Source: Opitutaceae bacterium
Lineage (GTDB): Bacteria; Verrucomicrobiota; Verrucomicrobiia; Opitutales; Opitutaceae
DNA: 64,000 nucleotides
Assembly: GCA_041395105.1 (NCBI GenBank)
Contig: JAWLBB010000008.1
Coordinates: 62,001-126,000 of the forward strand
Direction of reading: 5' to 3'
Within the stretch, counting starts at the first letter, position 1; every line of letters starts with the position of its first letter. The notes under the pieces were generated by a model, which ran no database searches, was not told the origin of the DNA, and was given only the letters and a program-made list of their open reading frames with translations. Of this stretch, positions 52,838-62,517 are shown piece after piece. Both the position numbers and the translations under genes were made by a program.

Positions 52838-54496
52838 ATGAGTTCAGTAATGCAAGACCTGCTCGCCCAGAGCACCTTTGAGACCCTCAGGGAGGGTTCG
52901 ATTGTTCCGGGCACGATCACCGAAATCCGACAGAACGAAGTTGTCGTCGATATCGGTGGAAAGTCCGAAGGTGTCATTCCGGCTGTCGAGTTCCCTGATC
53001 TTGGTGAACTCCAGGTCGGCTCGCAGATCGATATTTTTCTCGAACGGCTGGAGAACCGGGACGGCAATCCGATCCTTTCGTTCGACAAGGCCGAGCAGAA
53101 GAAGAACTGGGAAAACATCCTGACCAAGTGCGAGGAGGGTTCGATTGTTTCCGGTCGGGTCCGCTCCAAGGTCAAGGGAGGCCTTATCGTCGGCATCGGT
53201 GTGGATGCCTTCCTGCCGGCTTCGCACATCGATGTGCAGCCGCCCAAGAATCTCGATCAGTACATTGGTCAGACCTACGATTTCAAGGTCCTCAAGATCA
53301 TCCTCGACCGGAAGAATATCGTTCTTTCGCGTCGTGAGCTGATTGAGGAAACCCGCGCAAACAAGCGCAAGGAGCTTCTCGACAAGATTGCCCCGGGCCA
53401 GATCCGTCGCGGTGTGGTCAAGAATATCACCGATTTCGGCGCCTTCATCGATCTGGACGGTATGGACGGCCTCCTCCACATCACCGACATGAGCTGGGGT
53501 CGGATTTCCCACCCGAGCGAATTGCTCAAGCAGGGTGAGGAAGTCGATGTCATGATCATCGAGGTCAATCGCGAGAAGGAACGGGTGTCGCTCGGTCTGA
53601 AGCAGACCAAGAACAATCCCTGGGACAAGATCGACAGCAAGTTCCCGGTCGGTTCCAAGATTCGCGGCCGGGTGGTCAACCTCGTTCCCTACGGCGCCTT
53701 CGTGGAGCTGGAACAGGGCGTCGAAGGTCTGGTCCACGTGACCGAGATGTCCTGGACCAAACGGATCGCCAAGCCGAGCGATATTCTCAAGGTGGGCGAC
53801 GAGGTCGATGCGGTTGTCCTCGGCATCCAGAAGGAAGAGCAGAAGATCTCTCTCGGCCTGCGTCAGCTCGATCCCAACCCCTGGGACATGGTTCGCCACA
53901 ATTATCCGGTGGGCGCGCACGTCCGCGGGAAGGTCCGCAATATCACCACCTACGGTGCCTTCGTCGAACTCGAAGAGGGGATCGACGGCATGGTGCACGT
54001 CTCCGACATGTCCTGGACCCGCAAGGTCAATCACCCGAGTGAGGTGGTCAAGAAGGGCGACGAGATCGACGCGATGGTCCTGGACGTGGACGTCCAGCAG
54101 CAGCGGATTTCGCTAGGCATGAAGCAGCTGGCCGAGGATCCGTGGCAGAACATAGAGAGTCGCTTCAAGGTGGGTGATGTGGTTGAGGGCACCGTTTCGA
54201 AGATCACCTCTTTTGGTGCCTTCATCGAGCTGAAGGACCATATCGATGGTCTTGTCCACATCAGCCAGATTACCGAGGATCGGGTTGAGAAGATCAAGGA
54301 TGTGCTCAAGGCCGGCCAGGCGGTCACCGCCCGCGTGATCAAGATCGATCGCGACGAACGGCGGATTGGCCTGAGCATCAAGGCAGCCAACTACAGCGCC
54401 GAGGAGTTGCAGGCCGAGGCGGCCTCTTACGACTCGATGAAGGACAGTGGCGACCTGATGAATCTCGGCGACATCCTCGACGAGGCGACCAAGTAA
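52838..54496 (+). CDS. rpsA: 30S ribosomal protein S1
   Basis: 552-residue mRNA-binding ribosomal protein with six S1 (OB-fold) domains: about 20-87, 105-172, 190-260, 275-347, 362-434 and 449-520. Repeats carry the family phrases GAFIDLDGMDGLLHITDMSW, YGAFVELEQGVEGLVHV, YGAFVELEEGIDGMVHVSDM and FGAFIELKDHIDGLVHISQI. It helps 30S subunits bind structured mRNAs, useful in an organism where few genes show strong SD sites. The GGAAGG SD at 52823-52828 sets the ATG 52838. A strong terminator follows. Monocistronic. Confidence 0.97.
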   Translation: MSSVMQDLLAQSTFETLREGSIVPGTITEIRQNEVVVDIGGKSEGVIPAVEFPDLGELQVGSQIDIFLERLENRDGNPILSFDKAEQKKNWENILTKCEEGSIVSGRVRSKVKGGLIVGIGVDAFLPASHIDVQPPKNLDQYIGQTYDFKVLKIILDRKNIVLSRRELIEETRANKRKELLDKIAPGQIRRGVVKNITDFGAFIDLDGMDGLLHITDMSWGRISHPSELLKQGEEVDVMIIEVNREKERVSLGLKQTKNNPWDKIDSKFPVGSKIRGRVVNLVPYGAFVELEQGVEGLVHVTEMSWTKRIAKPSDILKVGDEVDAVVLGIQKEEQKISLGLRQLDPNPWDMVRHNYPVGAHVRGKVRNITTYGAFVELEEGIDGMVHVSDMSWTRKVNHPSEVVKKGDEIDAMVLDVDVQQQRISLGMKQLAEDPWQNIESRFKVGDVVEGTVSKITSFGAFIELKDHIDGLVHISQITEDRVEKIKDVLKAGQAVTARVIKIDRDERRIGLSIKAANYSAEELQAEAASYDSMKDSGDLMNLGDILDEATK

Positions 54497-54550
54497 GTTT
54501 CCGCTTCGATCCGGGCCGGTCGCCGGGTCGAAGTGTTCGTTTTAGGGAAA

Positions 54551-54584
54551 AGGCCCGGACTCCTGAAGGAGTCCGGGCCTTTTT
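54551..54584. terminator. Strong rho-independent terminator after rpsA
   Basis: A 13-bp GC-rich stem (AGGCCCGGACTCC, 54551-54563, with 54568-54580) around a TGAA tetraloop is followed by TTTT; preceding AAAA makes it bidirectional. It serves rpsA and likely also the opposing sigma factor gene. Confidence 0.92.
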
Positions 54585-54647
54585 CATTTGTGGAACTGTG
54601 TTGAACCCGCGCGATCCGGGCGAGGGGGGCTCGGGAGAAACTTGGGC

Positions 54648-55715
54648 TCACCCGGCGATCTTTTCGCGGTGCCTGGTCTCGAAAAATTCGCGGATCACTT
54701 CCATCCGCTCTTTTTCCCGTTGTTCGACCGCGATTTCCTCGACAGTGCGCTGGCGTTCCTTGTTGTACATGACCCGCCTCATCTTGGAGAGGGCCATGTT
54801 CTGAAGCTGGCGGACACGTTCCCGGGTGATGCCGAAGATCTCGCCCACCTCTTCGAGGGTCAGCGGCGTATCACCGCCGAGACCGAAGCGCAGCCGAATG
54901 ATCTTGGCTTCACGTTCATCGAGGTCGCGGATCATCTGGTTGACGTCGGTCTGGAGCGACTTGTCGCGAAGTTGCTCAAAGGGGGTCGATGCGTTCTCGT
55001 CGCCGACGATTTCGCCGAATTCCGTGCTGTCTCCGTCTTCTCCGACGGGTGCATTCAGTGAGGTGGGGCGCACGCTGACCGACTTGAGGTGGGCCACCTT
55101 GTTGACCGGCATGTGCATCTCGTCGGCGATTTCCTCGTCGGTTGGCTCGCGGCCGAATTCCTCGGTCAGAGCCATGGCCGTCTTGCGCATCTTGGAGATC
55201 TTGTCGACCAGGTGGACGGGCAGGCGGATCGTCTTGCTCTGATTGGCGAGGGCCCGCTTGATCGACTGCTTGATCCACCAGGCGGCGTAGGTGCTGAGTT
55301 TGCCGCCCTTGTTCGGGTCAAAGCGCTCCACCGCCTTGATCAGGCCGATATTGCCTTCGCTGATCAGGTCGAGCAGCGGCAGGCCGAAGTCCTTGTAGTC
55401 GTGGGCGATTTTGACCACGAGGCGGAGGTTGGACTTGATCATGAGATCACGCGCCTCCTTATTCCCGCTCTGGATGAGCCCAGCCAGCTCCACTTCCTGC
55501 TCCGGGCGCAGCAAGGGGGTTCTTCCGATCTCCTGGAGATAAAGCTTCAGGCTGGACCGTTCGGAACTGTCGAGTGCCTCGCGGGAGCGGGCCGGTTCAA
55601 TCAGGGATGGAGGCGCCGCCTCCCGGGGAACGGTGGTGGTTTCAAGTTCGTGGTGAGTGGTTTCCTTCGGAAAGGAAAGGGTGCCGCGCCGTGTTCGTGG
55701 TGCTTTGGTATCCAT
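54648..55715 (-). CDS. Sigma-70 family RNA polymerase sigma factor (group 1/2, no region 1.1)
   Basis: 355-residue sigma factor. Region 1.2 begins SLKLYLQEIGRTPLLRPEQEVELAG; region 2 has RLVVKIAHDY, GNIGLIKAVERFDPNKGGKLSTYAAWWIKQSIKRA (core and -10 binding); region 3 has TDEEIADEMHMPVNKV; region 4 has LTLEEVGEIFGITRERVRQLQNMALSKMRR (-35 helix-turn-helix). About 40 charged residues (NKERQRTVEEIAVEQREKERMEV...) extend beyond region 4. No region 1.1. GGAGG lies 5 nt before the second of two tandem ATGs, so 55715 is preferred over 55718. It is convergent with rpsA. Confidence 0.93.
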   Translation of the reverse strand: MDTKAPRTRRGTLSFPKETTHHELETTTVPREAAPPSLIEPARSREALDSSERSSLKLYLQEIGRTPLLRPEQEVELAGLIQSGNKEARDLMIKSNLRLVVKIAHDYKDFGLPLLDLISEGNIGLIKAVERFDPNKGGKLSTYAAWWIKQSIKRALANQSKTIRLPVHLVDKISKMRKTAMALTEEFGREPTDEEIADEMHMPVNKVAHLKSVSVRPTSLNAPVGEDGDSTEFGEIVGDENASTPFEQLRDKSLQTDVNQMIRDLDEREAKIIRLRFGLGGDTPLTLEEVGEIFGITRERVRQLQNMALSKMRRVMYNKERQRTVEEIAVEQREKERMEVIREFFETRHREKIAG

Positions 55716-55930
55716 CATATCCTCCGTTATTCTTGGTAAAGTTGCCGCGTAATTTGTTCCGTTCGGGATAACGAATCCTGGCGAATTGTCTGCTGATCAG
55801 AGGTGCGGGGGTCTTGAAAATTCCCCAAGTGCCCTCTTCTTCTACCACCATAATTCGTTCCACATCCCTCAAGGGATGCAGAAAAACACCGGAAAACCGG
55901 TCGATCACGTCGGCCCGTGATCGCGTGGAA

Positions 55931-57418
55931 TCAAAGAGATTCCGCCAGATCAACCGCCCGGAAGAGGGCGGATGCCTTGAAAATGGTTTCGTTGAATTCG
56001 GCCTCCGGGACGGAGTCGGCGACCAGACCGGCCCCGGCCTGAATGAAGATTTTGCCGCCCTTGATCAACGCGGTTCGCAGGTTGATGCACGAGTCAAGAT
56101 TGCCATTATAGCCGAAATTGCCAAGAACTCCCGCATAGGGCCCGCGCTGTTCCTTTTCCTCATCGGCGATGATCTGCATGGCGCGGATTTTCGGGGCTCC
56201 CGAGACGGTGCCTGCTGGAAAGGTCGCGCGGAGGAGATCGAAGGCATTACGGTCGTCTGCGATCCGGCCCTCGACCTGGGAAACGATATGCATTACGTGT
56301 GAGTAGCGCTCGATCGCCATGTATTCCGGGACATGAATCGTGCCGTATTGACACACTCGACCGATGTCATTGCGTGCCAAATCGACCAGCATGAGGTGTT
56401 CGGCCCTTTCTTTTTCGTCGGCCAGGAGTTCCTTTTCGAGGCGGACATCCTCATCGGGATTGGAGCCTCTCGGTCGTGTTCCGGCAATTGGTCGAATTTC
56501 GACCAGTTGGTCGGTCAGGCGGACATGTACCTCGGGCGAGGCACCGACCAGGGCGAAGTCCTCGGCCTCGAGCAGGAACATGTAGGGAGACGGATTGATA
56601 GTCCGCAGTGCCCGGTAGAGATCGAGCGGAGGGCGGGTGAACCCGCGTTCGAAGCGCTGGGAGAGAACGACCTGGATGATATCACCGGCGCGGATGAATT
56701 CCTTGGCGTTTTCGACCATGGATTCAAAGCGGGGTTGGGTGAAGTTTCCGGGATGGGGGCGAACCGGTGTCGCCTTGGGAAGCCGGGCGGGCGTCAGGCC
56801 GTGGTCACGGTTGAGGACTTCCTGGAGGGAGTTGAGTTCATCGACCGCTGCCGCGTAGGCCTGATCGGGGTCAATACCGGGCGTGATGTGGACATTGACG
56901 CAGAGGCGCAGGGTCTGGCGGGCCCTGTCGAAGACGAGCAGCGAATCCGCCAGCATGAAATAGAGCAGGGGGGTGCCGAGCACGTCGCGGGCGGCCTTTG
57001 GGACGCTCGGCTCGATATGGTGGATGTACTCATAGCCGACGAAGCCGACGGCTCCGCCCATGAACCGGGGCATGTCGGGCAGCTCGACCGGTTGGTAACG
57101 GGACATTTCCTCCTCGATCAGGGTCAGGGGATCGGCCGGGGTGTCGATCCATTCATCCTCATGACCCTGGATACGGATCCGGGTGCGGGCACCCTCGACC
57201 CGGATGATCTTGCGGGGCCGGCAGCCGATGAAACTGTAGCGCGAGAGATTTTCGCCTCCTTCGATGGATTCGAGGAGGAACGCGGGGCCGTCGCTCTTGA
57301 GTTTGGCATAGGCGGAAACGGGCGTCTCAAGGTCGGCAATCCAGTCGGTGGTGACGGGGACAACGTTGCCCTGCTGGCAGAGACGACGGAAGGATTGCGG
57401 ATCTGGATTGACGTGCAT
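55931..57418 (-). CDS. trpE: Anthranilate synthase component I
   Basis: 495-residue enzyme making anthranilate from chorismate with TrpG. The tryptophan-inhibition motif is PAFLLESIEGGE near 45-56; the chorismate-binding C-terminal domain has SQRFERGFTRPPLDLYRAL, GASPEVHVRLTDQLVEIRPIAGTRPRG and ERYSHVMHIVSQVEGRI, ending with IQAGAGLVADSVPEAEFNET. No trpG follows, so the amidotransferase gene must be elsewhere. No leader peptide or attenuator was recognised in the 160-bp divergent gap to glgC. Confidence 0.95.
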   Translation of the reverse strand: MHVNPDPQSFRRLCQQGNVVPVTTDWIADLETPVSAYAKLKSDGPAFLLESIEGGENLSRYSFIGCRPRKIIRVEGARTRIRIQGHEDEWIDTPADPLTLIEEEMSRYQPVELPDMPRFMGGAVGFVGYEYIHHIEPSVPKAARDVLGTPLLYFMLADSLLVFDRARQTLRLCVNVHITPGIDPDQAYAAAVDELNSLQEVLNRDHGLTPARLPKATPVRPHPGNFTQPRFESMVENAKEFIRAGDIIQVVLSQRFERGFTRPPLDLYRALRTINPSPYMFLLEAEDFALVGASPEVHVRLTDQLVEIRPIAGTRPRGSNPDEDVRLEKELLADEKERAEHLMLVDLARNDIGRVCQYGTIHVPEYMAIERYSHVMHIVSQVEGRIADDRNAFDLLRATFPAGTVSGAPKIRAMQIIADEEKEQRGPYAGVLGNFGYNGNLDSCINLRTALIKGGKIFIQAGAGLVADSVPEAEFNETIFKASALFRAVDLAESL

Positions 57419-57580
57419 GGCTGGAGTGGCGCGAGCGAGAGAGACGCCCCCGGTCGGCGCCCCGGTTTTTCGAGCGCCCGGCAGCAGCGGATTTGAATGT
57501 TCTGCTGAAAGCCGGACCTTTTTCTGTTGTTCATTAATGGTCAGCCCCTTAGAGTCTACAAGTTTTTAGGGACCTGAATT

Positions 57581-58867
57581 ATGAACCCGAAATTTAACGT
57601 TGTATCCGTCATTATGGGTGGTGGCCGCGGAACCCGCCTTTACCCACTCACCCAGGAGCGATGCAAGCCCGCGGTCCCACTGGCGGGAAAGTACCGGCTG
57701 GTTGATATCCCGATCAGCAATTGCCTGAACTCGGGTATCAATCGCATCTTCCTTCTCTCCCAGTTCAACACGGCGTCGCTGCACCGCCATATCCAGAGCA
57801 CCTACCGGTTCGATACCTTTTCCGGGGGGGTGGTTGAGATTCTTTCGGCGGAGCAGACGGAAAAAGGAGACAGCTGGTACCAGGGAACGGCGGACGCGGT
57901 TCGCCAGAACCTCCATCACTTTGCCGACCACAAGCATGACATCGTGCTGATCCTCTCCGGCGACCAGCTCTACCGGATGGATTTTTCCGCCATCGTCCAG
58001 CAGCATGTTGACAGCAAAGCGGATGTGACGATCGCCGCCATGCCGATTCACGAGTCGAAGGTGACCGGACTCGGATTGATGAAGGTGAGCGAAGACCTCT
58101 CGGTCTCCGAGTTTGCCGAGAAACCGAAGGATCCGGAAGTGATCCGTCGCCTGGTCATCAGTGACCACCTGCAGAGTCAATTGAAGTCGACGCCTCCCGG
58201 GCCGCATTGCCTGGCCTCGATGGGAATTTACGTTTTCAACCGAACCGCGCTGCTTGAGGCTTTGAACAACAATATGACCGACTTCGGCAAGGAGGTCATT
58301 CCAAGTCTCCTGGGCACCCATCGTCTGTGCAGCTACATCTTTGAAGGCTACTGGGAGGATATCGGAACGGTCCGGGCCTTTTTCGAGGCCAACCTGCTGC
58401 TGACCAATCCGCTGCCGCCCTTCAATTTCTTTACACCGGGGGCTCCGATTTACACGCACGCGCGCTACCTGCCGTCGTCGAAGGTGAACAAGTGCTTCAT
58501 TGACCATGTGATCATTGCCGACGGGTGCATCATCACCGAATCCCACCTCAAACGCTGCGTCATCGGGATTCGCTCCATCCTGCGCCACAATACCCGTCTC
58601 GAAAACGTGATCATCATGGGCTCAGATGTTTTCGAGAGTGAAGGGGAACTGGCCCAGAACCGGGAATCCGGGGTGCCTGATATCGGGATTGGTGAGAACA
58701 CGGTGATCAAGGATGCGATCATCGACAAGAATGCCCGCATCGGCCGCAACGTGGTGCTTGATCCCGCGGGAAAGCCGGAGAATTTCGAATCCAAAGGAAT
58801 CTATATCCGGGACGGCGTTCTGGTCGTACCGAAGAACGCGGTGATCCCGGACAACACAGTCATCTGA
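57581..58867 (+). CDS. glgC: Glucose-1-phosphate adenylyltransferase (ADP-glucose pyrophosphorylase)
   Basis: 428-residue glycogen-synthesis enzyme making ADP-glucose. The N-terminal GGGRGTRLYPLTQERCKPAVPLAGKYRLVDI is the diagnostic nucleotide/allosteric loop, with LSGDQLYRMD (metal-binding Asp) and FAEKPKD (substrate Lys). A C-terminal left-handed beta-helix domain carries DHVIIADGCIITESHLKR and similar hexapeptide repeats. The long form (about 430) resembles cyanobacterial/plant-type enzymes. It is divergent from trpE. The universal stress gene begins 12 bp after its stop and probably shares the transcript. Confidence 0.96.
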   Translation: MNPKFNVVSVIMGGGRGTRLYPLTQERCKPAVPLAGKYRLVDIPISNCLNSGINRIFLLSQFNTASLHRHIQSTYRFDTFSGGVVEILSAEQTEKGDSWYQGTADAVRQNLHHFADHKHDIVLILSGDQLYRMDFSAIVQQHVDSKADVTIAAMPIHESKVTGLGLMKVSEDLSVSEFAEKPKDPEVIRRLVISDHLQSQLKSTPPGPHCLASMGIYVFNRTALLEALNNNMTDFGKEVIPSLLGTHRLCSYIFEGYWEDIGTVRAFFEANLLLTNPLPPFNFFTPGAPIYTHARYLPSSKVNKCFIDHVIIADGCIITESHLKRCVIGIRSILRHNTRLENVIIMGSDVFESEGELAQNRESGVPDIGIGENTVIKDAIIDKNARIGRNVVLDPAGKPENFESKGIYIRDGVLVVPKNAVIPDNTVI

Positions 58868-58879
58868 GGAGCACACACG

Positions 58880-59722
58880 ATGAAAAAGCTGCTGGTTTGC
58901 ACGGACGGTTCTTCCTATGCGCGGGTCTGCTGTGAATATGCGGCATGGCTGGCCAATCGAACCGGGGCATCGGTCGAGCTGCTCTACGTCACGGACCTGC
59001 GGCAGTTTGAGGTCCCGCTGATCGCCGATCTGAGCGGGAGCCTCGGCATACAGCCGTATCAGGCGATTCTTGGGCAACTGCAGGAGCTGGAGAGCAAGAA
59101 GGCGAAGGTCATACTTGAAGACGGCTCCAAGGTCTTTGAAGAGGCGGGATTGGGCGACCGGCTCACCACCACCCACAAGACGGGGCTGCTGGTGGACTGT
59201 TTGAGTGACTACGAGGGGACGGAAGACATGGTCATCCTGGGGAAGCGGGGTGAGAACGCGAATTTTGCGACCGAGCACCTGGGCTCCACCATGGAGCGCG
59301 TGGTTCGGGCCTCAAGTCGCCCTTGCCTGGTCACTTCAAGGGCCTTTCAGGTTCCCAAGAGGGTTCTTGTTGCGCATGACGGTGGGGAAAGCTGCAACAA
59401 GGCGGTCGAATTCCTTGCGAAGTCCACAATGATTCGGGGGATCGACGTCCACGTCGTCACGGTTGTATCGCAATCGGAGGATGAAGCGCTCAAACATCTC
59501 CGCAAGGCGGAGTCGACTCTGCGCGCGGGCGGCTATTCCCCGGTCTGCCAGATGTTGCACGGAGACCCCGAGGAAGCCATTGCCAGTTATGTGTCCACCA
59601 ATCAGATCGGCCTTCTGGTGATGGGCGCCTATGGCCACAGCCGGATTCGCTATCTGATCATCGGCAGCACCACGACCGAAATGATCCGCACCTGCAAGGT
59701 GCCGGTTCTGCTCTTCCGCTGA
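58880..59722 (+). CDS. Universal stress protein, two UspA domains
   Basis: 280-residue tandem UspA protein. Domain 1 (1-152) starts KKLLVCTDGSSYARVCCEYAAWLA and ends SRPCLVTSR; domain 2 (155-280) starts KRVLVAHDGGESCNKAVEFLAKS and ends GAYGHSRIRYLIIGSTTTEMIRTC. The second domain keeps the ATP-binding G-x2-G-x9-G(S/T)-like pattern; the first is partly changed (GKRGENANFATEHLGSTME). GAGGA lies about 10 nt before the ATG. Probably co-transcribed with glgC, linking glycogen storage with stress. An inverted repeat follows. Confidence 0.9.
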   Translation: MKKLLVCTDGSSYARVCCEYAAWLANRTGASVELLYVTDLRQFEVPLIADLSGSLGIQPYQAILGQLQELESKKAKVILEDGSKVFEEAGLGDRLTTTHKTGLLVDCLSDYEGTEDMVILGKRGENANFATEHLGSTMERVVRASSRPCLVTSRAFQVPKRVLVAHDGGESCNKAVEFLAKSTMIRGIDVHVVTVVSQSEDEALKHLRKAESTLRAGGYSPVCQMLHGDPEEAIASYVSTNQIGLLVMGAYGHSRIRYLIIGSTTTEMIRTCKVPVLLFR

Positions 59723-59737
59723 GGGAGGCGACCACGA

Positions 59738-59769
59738 CGAGGCGGGAGAGGGTTCACGCCTCGATCAAC
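59738..59769. repeat. Degraded copy of intergenic palindrome family 1
   Basis: CGAGGCG (59738-59744) and CGCCTCG (59757-59763) can pair. On the minus strand 59769-59745 matches 48693-48717 in 23 of 25 positions. It sits between convergent genes usp and nhaA, as at the 48.7-kb copy. Confidence 0.55.
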
Positions 59770-59883
59770 CGGCGCCACGCGCGCCCCGAAGCCGGCGGGT
59801 GGTCGGCTGTGTGATGCTGGAGATGCGGGGCGCCGGCCCAGCCGAACCCGGGATGATGGAGGCCGGGAAGATCGGGAATCGTC

Positions 59884-61086
59884 TCACGCGGGCTCGTCCG
59901 GAGTCTGCTCCGAGGGTCTCCTGCTGGTGAGATAGAGCACGAGGTAGCCGGCGATGGCTGAAAGCATCGAACCGCAGATAATGCCGAGGCGGTCATTGAT
60001 GACATAGGCCGTATCTCCCGTCTCTTCGAACGCCAGGGAGGCGATGAAGAGACTCATGGTGAAGCCGATTCCCGCGAGAAGAGACACACCATAGAGTCCG
60101 CTCCAGCGCACCCGATCCGGAAGTTCTGCCAACCCCAACTTGATGGCGACCCAGCTGAAGGAGAAAACGCCGAACTGCTTGCCCAGGAACAGACCGAGCA
60201 TGATTCCCAACGGGACCGGGTCGAGGAGGGAACTGGGCGAGAGACCGGCAAGCGACACCCCGGAATTCGCGAATGCAAATATGGGAAGAATGCCAAAGGC
60301 CACCCAGGGGTGCAGAGCGTGCTCTAGTTCGCGCAACGGTGAAGTCCCTTCACTCCCATTTCCGCCGCGCAGCGGAATGAACGTTGCGAGGAGGATTCCT
60401 GCGAGCGTCGCATGTATACCTGATTTCAATACGGCGACCCAAAGGAAAATCCCGAGCAGGATATAGGGCGCCTTGCTCGTCACCTTCCTGCGGTTCAGGA
60501 TAAACAGCCCGATGATCGCCGGAATCGACGCACTGAGTGAAGTGATGGATAGATTCTCGGTGTAGAACAGGGCGATGATCGCGATGGCTCCGATGTCGTC
60601 GATGATCGCCAGTGAAACGAGGAAAACCTTCAGTGCGACGGGCACACGGCTTCCGAGGACTGCCAGGATGCCCAGGGCGAAGGCAATGTCGGTCGCGGCC
60701 GGTATGGCCCAGCCGTTGAGTGCGACCGGATCACCCCAATTGAGGTAGACGTAGATGCAGGCTGGAGCAAGCATGCCTCCGACGGCGGCGAAGAGCGGCA
60801 ACGTCAGCTTGCGACGGTTCGACAGTTCACCTTCAAGGATCTCGCGCTTCAGTTCGAGCCCGACGAGAAAGAAGAAAACGGCCATCAATCCGTCGTTGAT
60901 CCAGAGAATGAGAGGTTTGGTGAGCCCTGCATTGCCCAACTGGACCCCGAAATCGGTGTCGATCAGAGATCCGTAAAGGCGCGACAACGGCGTATTGGCA
61001 AAGATGAGTGCCAAGACCGCGGCGAGGAAGAGGAGAATCCCGGCCGAACTCTCGTGTTTGATGAAGGTCTTGATCGTCGTCAGCAT
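59884..61086 (-). CDS. nhaA: Na+/H+ antiporter NhaA
   Basis: 400-residue inner-membrane antiporter extruding Na+ or Li+ in exchange for protons. The catalytic Asp pair D163/D164 (AIIDDIGAIAI) falls at E. coli numbering, and D133 (TDIAFALGILAVLG) is also present. N-terminal helix KTFIKHESSAGILLF is typical. Helices are hydrophobic throughout. ATG 61086 is preferred over TTG 61104 because GGGAG lies 10 nt upstream. Convergent with usp; followed upstream by a long gap. Confidence 0.96.
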   Translation of the reverse strand: MLTTIKTFIKHESSAGILLFLAAVLALIFANTPLSRLYGSLIDTDFGVQLGNAGLTKPLILWINDGLMAVFFFLVGLELKREILEGELSNRRKLTLPLFAAVGGMLAPACIYVYLNWGDPVALNGWAIPAATDIAFALGILAVLGSRVPVALKVFLVSLAIIDDIGAIAIIALFYTENLSITSLSASIPAIIGLFILNRRKVTSKAPYILLGIFLWVAVLKSGIHATLAGILLATFIPLRGGNGSEGTSPLRELEHALHPWVAFGILPIFAFANSGVSLAGLSPSSLLDPVPLGIMLGLFLGKQFGVFSFSWVAIKLGLAELPDRVRWSGLYGVSLLAGIGFTMSLFIASLAFEETGDTAYVINDRLGIICGSMLSAIAGYLVLYLTSRRPSEQTPDEPA

Positions 61087-61646
61087 CGGGTGACTCTCCC
61101 GCAAGGTGTTCTCTCGGCCCGCCCCAAGCGGGGACGTTCGTCGAATTCGATCGTGGTGGTGAAGCCGCCGTCAGGGTTCGGGCGTCTCGTGCGCAACAGG
61201 TTCGTCATGGTCGATCTGGATGTTGGGTTTCCGGGCTGCATTCGCTGCGCTTTGCCAGTGAAAAGCCGTCGGGAGTTCGGACAGCCGTCGGAGGGCGGTC
61301 CTGGTTGGTCGTAATCGTGGTTGGTGGAAGCGGTTGAGGCAAGAAGCAGATTGCCTGTTTCGGGAATCGAAAAGCGAAAATCAATTCATGTAAAGCACTT
61401 CATGTGTAATTTCGTGGAAATCGTCGCCCAACGGCTTTTCGGGGCTTCGCGAAGGTCGCCGGATTGACCGAGATGGGCCGTTGGGGAGCGCGTTGTTGAT
61501 CTTGTGTTGCTGATCGGGTCTGCGATGACCTTTTCGGGGACGAGCCAACGCGCCGTTCCGTGCCTTTGCCTGTCTGATGGAAGCGTCGTCAATGCGATGC
61601 TGCATTGAACCCGGGCAGAGAGGATCAGCCCATCGCCTGGGACGCC
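61087..61646. other. 560-bp gap without an identifiable gene
   Basis: Space between nhaA and lgt. Only short unconvincing frames occur (for example a 74-codon minus-strand frame at 61381-61605, rich in Arg/Pro). A slightly AT-richer stretch lies near 61340-61420. It may be a decayed gene or insertion remnant, but no transposase motif was recognised. Confidence 0.5.
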
Positions 61647-62477
61647 TCAGGCGGGCCTCTTGCGGGCCGAGATGATCAGGACAGCGACGCCGGCGGCGGC
61701 GACAAGGAGGGAGAGAACGGAGCCCCGGCTCAGGCCGAAGAGCAGGGCGACGCCGACATCGGGTTCACGGAACTGTTCGGCGATGACCCGTCCGACGGAG
61801 TAGAGGAGGAAAAACTCGCCGGCCAGACGTCCGGGCTGGCGGGCCAGGACCGGCGTCTTCCACACCCGCCACTGGGTGTAAACGAGAAGGAAGAGTCCTT
61901 CGAGCGCAGCCTCATAGAGTTGGGAGGGATGGCGGGGGGGGATCTCGGAGACCGGCATTCCCGGAGCGCTGTCGGGGAAGATCACCGCCCAGGGGACCAG
62001 GCTGACCTTGCCCCAGAGTTCCCCGTTGATGTAGTTGGCGATGCGCCCGAACATCAATCCGGCCGGGGTCATGCTGACGATCATGTCCCCTGCATGGAGG
62101 AGGGAAATATGTCGTTTCCGGCAGATCCAGAGGACTCCGATGAAGACGCCGAGCATCCCGCCGTGGCTGGACATGCCACCATCCCAGACGCGGAACAGGT
62201 CCGTGGGGTTCTGCAGCAGGGAGGACGGACTGTAGAAGAGGAAATAGCCGAGCCGGCCACCGATCATGACCCCGAGAATGGCGGCGAACATGAAATCGCC
62301 CTGCATTTCCGGATTGATCGGTGTCTTCCCGTGCTTCCAATACGCACGGAAAAGGAGCCAGGCGACGAGAAAGCCGGCGAGGTAGGCCAGTCCGTAGTAG
62401 CGGATTCCGAAGTTCTCTGTGAACTGGATGAGGAAGGGATGCTTCTGGTGGACGAGGTAGGCCAGGGGAGGAAACAC
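61647..62477 (-). CDS. lgt: Prolipoprotein diacylglyceryl transferase
   Basis: 276-residue inner-membrane enzyme that attaches diacylglyceryl to lipobox cysteines; it would act on this window's lipoproteins. Signature elements: IRYYGLAYLAGF near the start, GGMSSHGGMLG (essential His region), the Lgt signature GRIANYINGELWGK and HPSQLYEAALEG. Seven hydrophobic helices. The start is a GTG at 62477; the conserved AYLVHQKHPFLIQF starts a few residues in, so the choice is well supported. Length is typical. Confidence 0.96.
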   Translation of the reverse strand: MFPPLAYLVHQKHPFLIQFTENFGIRYYGLAYLAGFLVAWLLFRAYWKHGKTPINPEMQGDFMFAAILGVMIGGRLGYFLFYSPSSLLQNPTDLFRVWDGGMSSHGGMLGVFIGVLWICRKRHISLLHAGDMIVSMTPAGLMFGRIANYINGELWGKVSLVPWAVIFPDSAPGMPVSEIPPRHPSQLYEAALEGLFLLVYTQWRVWKTPVLARQPGRLAGEFFLLYSVGRVIAEQFREPDVGVALLFGLSRGSVLSLLVAAAGVAVLIISARKRPA

Positions 62478-62517
62478 GAGGGTGACTTAGGCGATGACCC
62501 GGGTCGATTTCAACCCA

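Noticed and set aside
52844..54034. 396-codon minus-strand frame opposite rpsA
   Set aside because: Shadow of repetitive S1 coding sequence; it shows only the complementary repeat pattern.
59754..60005. 83-codon minus-strand frame overlapping the nhaA 3' end
   Set aside because: Overlaps a confident gene in another frame and includes the palindrome copy; probably chance.
61381..61605. 74-codon minus-strand frame in the nhaA-lgt gap
   Set aside because: Considered as a transposase remnant because of basic residues, but no catalytic or terminal inverted-repeat signal could be found.
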